Program-made: the position numbers and the translations under genes
Part shown: piece by piece, positions 21,561-31,102 of the stretch
Layout: the number at the start of each line of letters is the position of its first letter
Position numbering within the stretch: position 1 is the first letter of the stretch
Notes under the pieces: model-generated
The model's input: the letters and a program-made list of their open reading frames with translations, nothing else
Database searches by the model: none
Told to the model about the DNA's origin: nothing
Assembly (NCBI GenBank): GCA_036924285.1
Contig: JAYKYS010000004.1
Coordinates: forward strand, 22,352,001 to 22,416,000
From: Asterella californica
Taxonomy: Eukaryota > Streptophyta > Marchantiopsida > Marchantiales > Aytoniaceae
Direction of reading: 5' to 3'
DNA length: 64,000 nucleotides

Positions 21561-21860
21561 ATCTTAAAGAGAGTGAAGGGTATGTGTCTCGCTTAAAGTT
21601 TAAATGTCATCTAAGACCCTAGGACTAAACGGACTGAAAGGAAGTGTCTTATCTAATTTTTTCCTCAACAAAGACCTTAAGAGTAAACAGACAGAAGGGA
21701 TATACCTTGTCTAGATTTTTAAATTTCACAAAGGACCCTAGGACTAAACAGACCGAAGGGTATATGTCTTGTTTAAATTTTAAGTCTCATAAGGACCCTA
21801 GGACTAAACAGACTGAAGGATGTGCTTTGTCTAAATCTTAAATCTCACACTCAGGACTCT
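21561..21860. repeat. Tandem array, 60-bp period (A)
   Basis: About five diverged units. The marker GGACTAAAC (or GAGTAAAC) occurs at 21622, 21681, 21741 and 21801, giving a 59-60-bp period; each unit also carries an ACAGA.GAAGG block and a TTGT.TAAATTT block. Confidence 0.85.
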
Positions 21861-21873
21861 AGGACATAACAAG

Positions 21874-22140
21874 AACACAAGAACCCTAAGCAAGATGCAA
21901 ACGGGACAGCGACCTGCAGCCGCACACAGAAAAAACACAAGAACTTTAAGCATGCTGCAAACGGTACACGATCTGCAGCCGCACACAAAAAGAACACAAG
22001 AACCTTAAGCATGCTGCAAATGGAACAGGGACCTGCAGCCGCACACAAAGAGAACACAAGAACCTTAAGCATCCTGCAAACTAGACACGATCTGCAGCTC
22101 CGCACAAAAAAATAATCAAGAACCTTAACGAGCCGCAAAC
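21874..22140. repeat. Tandem array, 60-bp period (B)
   Basis: Four full units and a decayed fifth, with AACACAAGAAC at 21874, 21934, 21993 and 22053 and a variant near 22113. Each unit contains CTGCAGCCGCACACA. The sequence differs from array A just upstream although the period is the same. The minus strand stays open through it (95 codons, repetitive), which I treat as a by-product. Confidence 0.9.
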
Positions 22141-22784
22141 GAGGAAAACAGATTTTATCAAAATCTAATCTAAACTCATTATATAATCGCCATATAGATC
22201 ATTTACCCTTACGCACACGACTCACACTCAAATGCCTGTGATTTATTCGGATCTTCGCGTCTTGGACCCTGCTCGACTCCACCATATCCCTTCCCGGTTC
22301 GCACGCTTGTGCTTCTCATTATTGCTTAAACCACCTGGGCCCCTATATTAGTGGTGGGTTAACCCACCTCTAAACAGTTTAGTCACGATTTCTGAAAAAC
22401 AGGCGGAGGTGGGTTTACCCACGATATTTCGTCCAGCTGTCGCATTTTTATTTGTTATGCAGTGATGTTGATCTATGGTTCAAAACGTTCGTCTGGTTGA
22501 GACATAACATTTGAGCCATCTCTGGTCCCAAACTGATATCTGACGCGAACAATATGGCACATATAAGATTTCAGCATCTTCGGGAGAATCTTCAGAATAT
22601 TCCTTTTTTGAAATTCGAATTGTTCTAATATCGATTTAATTTGGTACTGTGTGAGACGAACTTCGTATAAGAACAATAACAACCTGAAAAATCATCCAAT
22701 CTGCAAACTGAAAAATTGAGATCGCTGCCGGGAGGCGAGTTTGAAACGCATCGGAAATATACAAAACCGGAAAAATTTTACCGG

Positions 22785-22810
22785 CATACCGGAAAAGTTT
22801 TTCCGGTATG
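22785..22810. repeat. Near-perfect palindrome, CCGG-containing
   Basis: CATACCGGAAAA and TTTTCCGGTATG flank two bases; 12-bp arms. It is one of several AAACCGG/TTTTCCGG elements just upstream of the transposase-like gene. Confidence 0.8.
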
Positions 22811-22821
22811 GCTTTTCAGTA

Positions 22822-22858
22822 CTGCAGGACCAGCAGCAAGCTGCTGCAGGTCCTGCAG
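22822..22858. repeat. GC-rich inverted repeat
   Basis: CTGCAGGACC (22822-22831) and GGTCCTGCAG (22849-22858) with internal AGCAGC/GCTGCT pairing. It could form a strong hairpin in the leader of the downstream gene if transcribed. Confidence 0.8.
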
Positions 22859-23045
22859 AGCCTCCTGCCCTCTCGCTTCCTGCCTCCTGCCTTCCTGCCC
22901 CCTCGCTTCCTGCGCAGACCCCGCACCTTCTCCCTTCCTTCCTTCCTCCAGCCCTCCAGCCCTCCAGCCCTCCCCTTCTTCCTACGCTCAGCCCTCCCCT
23001 TCTTCCTACTTCCTTCCTCCGCCCTTCTAGTCTTCCTCCTCTCCA
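22859..23045. repeat. Polypyrimidine tract of CTTCCTGCC-type repeats
   Basis: Almost pure C/T on the plus strand, built from imperfect CTTCCTGCC, CAGCCCTC and CTTCTTCCTAC units. Open frames across it on both strands are low-complexity artefacts. It lies 350-530 bp before the transposase-like start codon and may be promoter or leader DNA, since C/T-rich patches are common there in plants. Confidence 0.8.
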
Positions 23046-23392
23046 TCTAATATTGTTTTCTACTTAGACATTTTTCACTTTAGGACTTAGTCATTTCCAA
23101 GTGTCTTAGTCGTCTTCAACACTCATTCATGTTTTGAGTAATATTTTCAAATTAGTATAGTTATAGTGTTAGGATAGGACTATTTTGATTTTGTATTAGT
23201 GCTGTCATGTTTTGATTTTATATTAGTCTTTTCTTGATTTTGTATTAGTCCTCTTTTGTTATTTTTACTTAGTCTATATTTTATAGGTTTATTTAAATAA
23301 TTTTCATAATTTTTAGATGATTTGAGGATATCTTAGTGACGAGGACTGACCTCCGGACGGATAGGTTCATTTTTTTGCCAAGATTTAAGTTC

Positions 23393-25808
23393 ATGCCTCC
23401 TAGAGTACATCCACCACGACCGGGCGATAGACATAGACCTAGAGGATGTCCGGAGGTCCCTGGAGGGTTGATTAGGGTCCCAGAGTCGTTGCTCCCGCGA
23501 TATGTACAACTGATGCAACTTTTGGGACCTGGTGCAGGGCATGCTGTGGTTATGAACTTTCTGTTTGCGACTGCTCGGGTCCTTATTGATCAAATGATCA
23601 GAGAGGCAGAAGTTCAGAATCAGATTCCAGATGTAATTCCAGAGGAGGGTGATTTGGAGATACTTGTACCAGAGGGAGATGATGATGAGTTTGTGGCCGA
23701 TCTTGATGTTTTGAATGCGTTGGGTGTTCAGGTATGGTCGTCTTTCCACCCTTTTCAAGCAAGTTGAAGTATGCTTGTAAATCCATGAATGCGTGTGCAT
23801 TATATATTTCTTATTTTAATTGCCATATTTTATCTATAGGTGGCAGATGACGTGTTGGACTCTCAAGTCCCATTAGATCCAATACTAGATTCTCAGATCC
23901 CCAATGAAGTGGATGATCGTGAGCCACATGAGAGAGACATGAGAGAAGTTGACATACTTGTCGAGGATCTCCCGAGGGTTGGATTTGTATCTTTGTCTCG
24001 ATTGAGGGAATTCTTTCAGGACTTCAAGGTGAAGTGTCCTCACCCAAGATGTGATAAGCTCTTGTTACCTCCAACAATCAAGGCTTTTCATCAGACTTGG
24101 AAGTTGAAGTTCAGTTGTGAGTGTCAGCACAAGTTTGTTTGGTTGTCGACGGAGATGGAGTTGTATTATGGGATCCCCGATGTCGTGTGCCGTATGTATC
24201 ATTCTGCACTATGTGCGGGATTAGGATATACACAGTTGGATTCAATCTATGGAGAGGTTGGCCTACATCCTATAGGACGGAAGCACCTTTATGGATTTCA
24301 GAGCAGGAAGAGACGAAGGATAGGATGGATTCAAGCAACACTTGACCGATGGACGATCAAGAAAGAGGAGGTTCAGTCGGAAGTTCTTGCACGACATTTT
24401 CCTGACTTGAACCATGTACCCATGGGAGGTGAGTGTATTCACACTGAGCTAAGTCACTTGTTTATTACTCATGTTGTCATATCATGTGCATAAGTATTCT
24501 TACTCATAATGTCCTAAATATGTATTTTTGAATTTGACTTGTATGTCTTAGGAAACTTTGTTGTGTATGCTGATCTCCGTTACGACTCCACCCGAAATGG
24601 TTACAATGGCACTTGTGCATTCCTTGATGCGTCTGATGGTCGAGTCATCGAGATGGTGAATATGACTCGAGTCGAGGCAGGAGGAAATTCATGGTTGATA
24701 GAGGATGCGGCATTTGAGATCGGGATCCAGCGATTGATAGCACGTGGTATTGTTCCTGACGAGGTTGTCCATGATGACAAGTCATCGGTGGATGTTATAT
24801 TGCGTCGACACGGCATTGTGAGCCAGAAGGACCTATGGCACAAGTGCAAGAACGTGATCAAGAAGTTCTTAGCGGAGGTGCAGACCAAGAAGCGTCCTCC
24901 CGGTGGTGTTGAAGATGCTGAGGTGATTGCTGACCTTGAGCTCCTTACAAAGAGACAACTGGAAGCATGGCTTCGATCTCAAGGAGCTTCGACTATGGGA
25001 AATAAACCCGTGTTGGTTCAGCGAGTGGCTGGGATACGAGATCTTCGAGATAGTGAGATCGTCGGTTCTCGACGATATATGTATCCAGAGCTGATGACTC
25101 ACGGTATTGCAGACAAGCTGAAGGGATGGATCTACACTTGTTGTCAGCTGAATGCGAGGAGGACAGTCATGGTTGGTGGTCGTTATCGTACTGATGGTGA
25201 AGACGACACGAGCATCTTAGTCTCGGACATTCAGAATGCAGCCGATCATTGGGCAGGAGATCACAGGACGTGCATGACTCTACCCGGAGACAGACCTTGC
25301 TGCAATATCCCAGACTTAAATAGACCCGCATCGGACACATATTATCTACGAGGTATGTTCAGTATATTCTATAATGAATAATTGCTTAGATTAAGATTAG
25401 TTTAGACTTGAGCACTTCCTTATGATGTAAACCGTAAATGATGTCTGCGTTGTAGATTCTCCCACTCATCGAGCTATGGTAGAATTCATGAAGAAGACCA
25501 TTACGCCAGCGAAGATGCGATTTTATACAAGAGCTCGAGAGAACTATATGTCGGAGACATTCAATTCGGTCATAAACAAGTTTGCAACGAAAAGGACGCA
25601 TTTTGCGAAGTCACATGAAGCTCGATTGGCAGCCTGTTGCATGGACTGGAACGAGAATATACGTCGGGAGCCCATCAAGATTTATCAACGACGTCCTCAA
25701 CATACGACAGTGCGCAACCGGACTCAGACACGCCGAGAGCTACCTCAGAGAACAACAGCATGGAAGACTGAGTTGAGGGACACGATATTTGGCGAGTATA
25801 CGAGGTAG
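23393..25808 (+). CDS. DDE transposase-like protein with zinc ribbon and SAP-like segment, four exons
   Basis: Exons 23393-23731, 23840-24428, 24552-25352 and 25456-25808 join at GT-AG introns (phases 0, 1, 1) into 693 uninterrupted codons. I chose the ATG at 23393 (MPPRVHPPRP); an in-frame ATG lies 57 bases upstream. Order: basic/Pro-rich N-terminus; zinc ribbon (C179, C184, C206, C208); helical block; RNase H-like core opening VVYADLRYDS (D317/D321), VVHDDKSSVD (D384/D385), DLWHKCKNVIKK; an inserted SAP-like DNA-binding motif (about 436-470, LTKRQLEAWLRSQGASTMGN); and a final helix YMSETFNSVINKFATKR (E610) then DWNENIRR. This matches the architecture I recall for a little-studied animal/protist DDE family with DxRxDS and WHxxK motifs. 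It is either an autonomous transposon gene or a domesticated one; no terminal repeats were found. Confidence 0.8.
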
Positions 25809-26000
25809 TCTATGTAAGTACTAAACTTGATTGTTCACTTCACTTATTTTGGAAATTGAATGCTGATGAAGTTATAACTGATAATTTGATTGTTTCTGCA
25901 CAGGTGACGATCAACAAGTATTAAAGTATCTATTAGCAACATTTTCCATTGTTGAATATTGAACATAGTACAAAAATGTTTTCATCGTATAGAACTTGTT

Positions 26001-26236
26001 GTTTTTCCATATGGTAAAAATTATGAGAGATAAAACTCTTGTACTTTTCGGATTAATATGAAGTAATATCATCTACCTTGACACTAGCTATAATTCAGGC
26101 TTCTGCCATGGCTTTTAGGTTTTTCCATATGGTAAAAATTATGAGAGATAAAACTCTTGTACTTTTCGGATTAATATGAAGTAATACCATCTACCTTGAC
26201 ACTAGCTATAATTCAGGCTTCTGCCATGGCTTTTAG
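26001..26236. repeat. Exact-period tandem duplication, 118 bp x 2
   Basis: Copies 26001-26118 and 26119-26236 differ at essentially one base (ATCATC versus ACCATC). The near-identity means the duplication is recent. It lies about 200 bp after the transposase-like stop codon, in presumed 3' flanking DNA. Confidence 0.95.
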
Positions 26237-27128
26237 GTTTTTCCCGGTAGAGTCCTACACTGTTGAAGTGCTTTGACAGATGAACTCGTTGAATTCTAAA
26301 CTCGAGAATGCCACTTGGAGTACGGATTAAAATATTTGCAAGCTACTGTTTTTAATGTTCGAGTGTTTCTTATAAGCACCAATGAAGTGGTTTCTTTACA
26401 GGAAGGGCCCAATATGTGCTAAACCTTTCGTACGTTAGTGGTTCCTTCTATGAATGATATGAGGAAGTTGTTTCCCAATGAGCTTCTGTAGGGAGAGCTA
26501 AACATGAAACAATTTGTGCCAAAAGGTGACTTTATATTATTGGCTTACTCTAAGGTTTAGGATGTTGTGTTATCTTTCGCCGTTTTGTCACTGAGAAATT
26601 ATCCCTGTAGAGTTTTGTCCTTGTAACTTCGCGTAGAACCGTAGTGGTAGTCTTGGGGTTATGCCATCTAGACTACAACCGTGGCGTATCACAGGTGATG
26701 CGAAATCGATAGGAAATTAAACTTAGAGCCAGTTCTTTTGCTTGCGATATTTTTCAGGCTTATCATCGTTCACGAAGTATAATGAAGAGTCCCCACGAGA
26801 GTGCACGAGAGTGAGACGACGACAAGACTCTAAAGCCCAAGTTGATGGGCAGATACAAGGACCGAGGCGAACTGGGGCGAACAAGACTAAAAATTCGACC
26901 CGACCCAGACGAACTGTCGAAGCTGCGGTTGCTGCATTATGCCTAGCCATTGGACTCGCAGCTCAGTAGCGGGAAACCGACACGTTGTGAAGCACACGAC
27001 ATGCCACACTCGACTGAGAGACTGAGAGAACTCCTTCCACAGCCTGAAGAATATAATAATATTATCTAGTCAGACTCACTCAGTCCCCTGTCGACAAAAC
27101 TCATTTTTTCCTCGTTCAGCGTTTCACC
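26237..27128. other. Intergenic, no gene seen
   Basis: No supported gene. A short inverted motif (GTAGTGGTAGTCT ... AGACTACAAC) lies near 26640-26680. The open frame at 26742-26969 is basic and low in information. Confidence 0.4.
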
Positions 27129-27335
27129 ATGGCCTATCTTTACAGATCCGGTTCCGTTCGACCCTGCCCTGTTCGTCTTTCCAGACTTTCTAATACTGCA
27201 AAACTGATAACATCAATGGCCGGGTGTTGTGGAGTCAAACCAGAAATCCCACCAAAAATTTCTCCTCCTTCGCTGCAACCTTTGCGGCAGACTCTGTGCC
27301 ACGGCTATGCTGAGAGGAGACAGAAAATCACATGA
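27129..27335 (+). CDS. Small hypothetical ORF (68 aa)
   Basis: The start sits in a favourable context (TTTCACCATGG). The product is Arg/Ser/Pro-rich with very few acidic residues (MAYLYRSGSVRPCPVRLSRL), resembling an organelle-targeting presequence. Nothing downstream continues it clearly. I do not recognise it, and chance is a serious alternative. Confidence 0.22.
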   Translation: MAYLYRSGSVRPCPVRLSRLSNTAKLITSMAGCCGVKPEIPPKISPPSLQPLRQTLCHGYAERRQKIT

Positions 27336-27337
27336 CA

Positions 27338-27395
27338 TGCTACAGGGGGTTGAACCCTTGGAAGCCCCCATCTGGGCATAGCATTTCATAGGAGC
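27338..27395 (-). other. Weak tRNA/SINE-like B-box
   Basis: The minus strand contains GGGTTCAACCCCCTG, a good pol III B-box, but the upstream A-box match is poor and no cloverleaf forms. It may be a SINE scrap. Confidence 0.2.
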
Positions 27396-27517
27396 TCATT
27401 CAGGAGCTCCTAGACCTGCTAATCAGGATGCAATATGTATGCAACTAAGAAAAAAATGAGAAACAGAGACAGAGATACGAGAATCTACATGTACATTACA
27501 CAACAGAAACAGAAAAA

Positions 27518-27940
27518 TTAGCTCTGAAAACCAACAAAAACTTCACTGTGATCATGAAACTCGTTTTTTACAGCAGCTTCAAGGAGTTCCGGCAACTGCT
27601 TCCGTTCTACATACCCAAGAAGAAAAGAGAGCTCTCGGTAAATAGCAAAACGCTTCTTCTTGGAGGTTTCTTCGGTGTAAGAGGCTGAAATACAAGCTAT
27701 CAATTCACTCTCAAAGTCCCATAGGTGTTCACCTCCATCAGAAATAACGAAAGCCATCACAGCGGCACAATAACCAGGAAAACCTAAACGCAGTTCTTGT
27801 GTCGTGAAAGAAAGAGAACTGTCACCAAGACAACCACCCGAGACTATCCAAGTATCTTCCAACTCTTCATCAGCCATCACCCTGCGTCTCTTCACCGTAT
27901 GTGGCATGGAACCTATCTGAACCCAGAAAGAAGATAACAC
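27518..27940 (-). CDS. Hypothetical protein, likely terminal exon
   Basis: A 140-codon frame ends in TVKRRRVMADEELEDTW ... ELRLGFPGYCAAVMAFVISD ... LPELLEAAVKNEFHDHSEVF. Composition is that of a real soluble alpha-helical protein: mixed charge, a basic cluster near the start, hydrophobic core helices. Just before the second in-frame ATG (MPHTV) the minus strand has a strong acceptor (TTATCTTCTTTCTGGGTTCAG), so this is probably a last exon whose first exon or 5' untranslated exon lies towards 29 kb. I recognise no family. Expression and exon structure are unproved. Confidence 0.45.
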   Translation of the reverse strand: MLSSFWVQIGSMPHTVKRRRVMADEELEDTWIVSGGCLGDSSLSFTTQELRLGFPGYCAAVMAFVISDGGEHLWDFESELIACISASYTEETSKKKRFAIYRELSFLLGYVERKQLPELLEAAVKNEFHDHSEVFVGFQS

Positions 27941-28003
27941 TCACAGTGCACTCCCCCTAATGAGAACGAGTTTTCAATCTGTCAAAAACTAACCAGAAAA
28001 CTT

Positions 28004-28183
28004 GAGAACCAAAAAGAACCATGATAAACCACTGAACAAAGAACTGAGGCTCGAAAGTGAACCGAGAATCGAAAAGAACCAAGATAAACCTTAGAACTGA
28101 TAACTGAGGCTCGAAGGTGAACTGAGAACCGAAAGTACCAAGCGAAACCACTCAACTGAGAAGCCAGGCTAGAAGGTGAACCT
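28004..28183. repeat. Tandem array, 60-bp period (C)
   Basis: Three diverged units start at 28004, 28064 and 28124 with GAGAACC(A/G)AAA, each containing AACTGAGGCTCGAA(A/G)GTGAAC. Scraps of the same text continue to about 28230. Confidence 0.85.
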
Positions 28184-28909
28184 CGATATGTTGTAGGCAG
28201 CGATGGCTCGAAAGTGAACCTCGATATGTTGTATATTCCACCTGCATATACCCAGCAAATAGACAAGATAACTGAGATAAAGTCAAATCCATAATGCAGG
28301 AAGTCGAGCTTTTAGAATGTCATACAGAAGCAAGAAACAAATGTGCAAATCTTTACAGGGAGAAACTCGGAACTGCAGAACTAACGGTGCGGTCAGAACG
28401 ATCGGATATCCAACAAACTGATGCCGCAAACCTGCAAGCCTCACAGAGACTATAACATTCGATGGACTAAACGAAACTATTTTCGGGTTTGCCTGAACCC
28501 TGAATGCACCCGCAAAACCTCGAACCTGAACCTGCAATGCACCCGCCTTGAAACCTCGATTGAGAACCGAAAAGCCGAGAAAACAACTGAATACAGAAGC
28601 TCGAACTGAAAAGAACCGACACAAACCAAATCAAAAGTGCTGCGGAGTAATGATGACGTTGTAGCGATGGCCAATAAGAGCACGACGATGTTGAACCCCA
28701 GCGATGGCCCGAAGGTGGCAGCAAGACAGAATAAATGAAACTGATCGAGCCTGAATCCGCAACGCACCCGCAAAGAATCGACACAAACACCGGAACGATT
28801 GCGGAATGATGGCGACGCCACAGCAATGGTGAAGCCGCAGCGATGGCCGGGAGAAAAACACTGAAAATCTAGAGCCTGAACTTGCCGCGCTCATCCACAA
28901 CCTGAACCT

Positions 28910-29110
28910 GCGAACGATGGCGAACCTGCAGCGAGAAAACGAGTCTGCGAACGATGACGAACCTGCAGCGAGAAAACGAGTCTGCGAACGATGGCGAAGC
29001 CGCAGCGAGGAAACGAGTCTGCGAACGATGACCAAGCCACAGCAATGAAATGAGTCTGCGAACGATGACCAAGCCACAGCGAGCTCGCGAGGAAGCGAGC
29101 GAACAATGAC
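28910..29110. repeat. Tandem array, 37-bp period
   Basis: Five to six units start at 28910, 28947, 28984, 29021 and 29058 (and a decayed one near 29098): GCGAACGATGGCGAACCTGC followed by an AGCGAGAAAACGAGTCT-type half. Since 37 is not a multiple of 3, the minus strand encodes similar peptides in all three frames (ADSFSRCRFAIVRR-type), which explains the overlapping open frames there without a gene. Confidence 0.92.
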
Positions 29111-31102
29111 GAAGCCGCAACCTCGTGAGCGATCAGGCGGTGGAGAAAAAAACCCTAAACCCCGTGACGCGCTCAGGCGAGTTCAAAATTTTCCGGTACG
29201 AGGCACTCGGTCACTGTTCGATGCAGTCCCGCTGTACGCGGCAATATGCCACGTAAGCAAGTCGCCAGTACGCCCCTTTTATAGGGGCACTGGTGGTTTA
29301 ATGAAGGAGGCATAACGTCAAATACGCGACCCAATAACGTCAAATGGTTTCGTAGCTTCGCCTTTTCCTTTCCCTTGGTCGGTCTGTGTTCGCTGTCGCC
29401 GACAAACTGACGGACGTTCTCGAGTATTCGAGTATTCGAGATGGTGCATTGAGTCCTGAGTCTCCTGAGTGACTTGGAGGATGCGGGTGTAACATCATTT
29501 GAACAAGCTCCTTTCTCATGATCGCTATGGCCTGCAGCTTTCTACTTGCAGAGCTCGGTGCGAATCTTGTACGTCATGGTGCTTCCACGTGGCGGCATTG
29601 CGCAGCGAGTCTGAGCTTTACAGTGTTCAGGTACATTTTCATGCTTTTCACGGTGCTGCTTCTGTTCCGGCGAGGCCAAAGGACGAAACAGCAACTCCCT
29701 GGACTACTGTAATACTCCCGCAGACCCCTGTTCCACCAGCATTATTTAGCAGATGGAGGTTCTACTGTATATAGTTGGGGATAAAATCCCGCAAATAGCT
29801 ACCTACAAAGGCCTATGTATTCTGTCCATTACTCCAATTTCACGGCGCGAAGCTGAGAAGCTCGTTCCTCCACCACTTCATATACTGTTCATACGGTAAA
29901 TATCTGAATCTCCTCATCATCCTTGAATGCCTGGAAAAATGTCAGTTATTTTCCGGCACTTACTGAAATCGCCAGGCAATTTGATGGAAATTGCCGGTAA
30001 ATCTTCCCGGTTCTGAATTTTGAGAGTATAATTTGAACTTCTTGCCAGTAATTTGTCAATTTAACCGGAAATGATTTCTCTATTTTGCCGGAACTCCGCG
30101 GTCATTGCATGATGCTTCTAACCCGGATTCTGTTTTATGTCCTGAGAAGCATCTGGCCCTACTTTCCAGTTCGTATGGAAGCTTGTTAGCGTCCATCCAT
30201 ACCTTCAGTAAATAATGAATCGAGTATTGCCTAGTCTTGACCCTACATGACGATACCCGTCAGGTTGTGTAATAAGTCGAAGCAAGATGCTCGTCCAACC
30301 TGACCATCGAGATAGAAATCATTACATGTGAAAGGTTTGACATCCATAGCACGCTGGTAGAGAAGGTTGTGGGAAGAACACTTTCGCTTATACGTTTTTC
30401 CATTATGAATAATCAAACAGACTTCTCGAGTCCATCAGGACACGCTTACTGCACAAAACTGGAAACACGCTCTAGAAAGCTTTAGTTGCTAATCATCTTT
30501 CATCGTTACAAGTCACCTCCTCTGTACACATCTCGCAATAATCTACATTTGTTATACATCTAACCGTCTACACATATTACGGTGTAAACACAACAATGTC
30601 ACACAGACGCACTTCTGTTCATCACATGTTCTGCTCGTTGTCAGCACATGAATGTGCTCTTGCTATACTTCCAGAACCAACTAGAATAACCAATTGTAAT
30701 GCAAAGCAATTTCTTCGGCTGGTGTAGCATAGAGTGGATTAAAAACCCCAAGTGATCTTCTCATCTCTGACCTCCAAGGCTGTAGACGCTGAGTACGCTC
30801 CTACTCCTGCTGCTGATACTTGAATATCGAATGGAGCTTGATTCCCTGCTCTTCAAAGGTCAATGCGAAATGACCTGGGAAGCAGCGCCACGCTTGACCA
30901 TCTCCTGATGGTCTAAACCCAAATCCTTACTACATGCGTGCTCCTGGTGTCTGGACGCACAAAAAATGGAAGCGACAGTAATCGCAGTAATCTATACACA
31001 CCACAAGCCTCTCAACAGAAGAGAACTGGGTGAAAGAATTTATTAGTGGCGTTTCAGTGGATCTCTGGAATTTCGTCGTGTTGTCTTTGCTTCTGCACCT
31101 TG
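29111..31102. other. Intergenic, no gene seen
   Basis: No supported gene. Around 29930-30110 there are several copies of a TTTCCGG / TTGCCGG motif in both orientations, perhaps an old foldback element. From 30500 onward this is probably the 3' flank of the ureide permease gene. Confidence 0.4.

Noticed and set aside
21851..22138. 95-codon minus frame with Cys/Leu repeats
   Set aside because: It is the 60-bp tandem array (60 = 20 codons), so it stays open by repetition.
21561..22140. CRISPR-like array
   Set aside because: Direct repeats without constant spacers, in a eukaryotic intron-bearing context; these are simple tandem repeats.
22716..23067. Proline/serine-rich frames over 100 codons on plus and an Arg/Gly/Glu frame on minus
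   Set aside because: All are readings of one C/T-rich simple repeat tract.
27338..27395. tRNA gene on minus strand
   Set aside because: Good B-box but no acceptor stem or A-box; kept only as a weak SINE scrap.
28467..29120. Several long overlapping minus frames
   Set aside because: They arise from the 37-bp array and its flank; three frames at once cannot all be genes.
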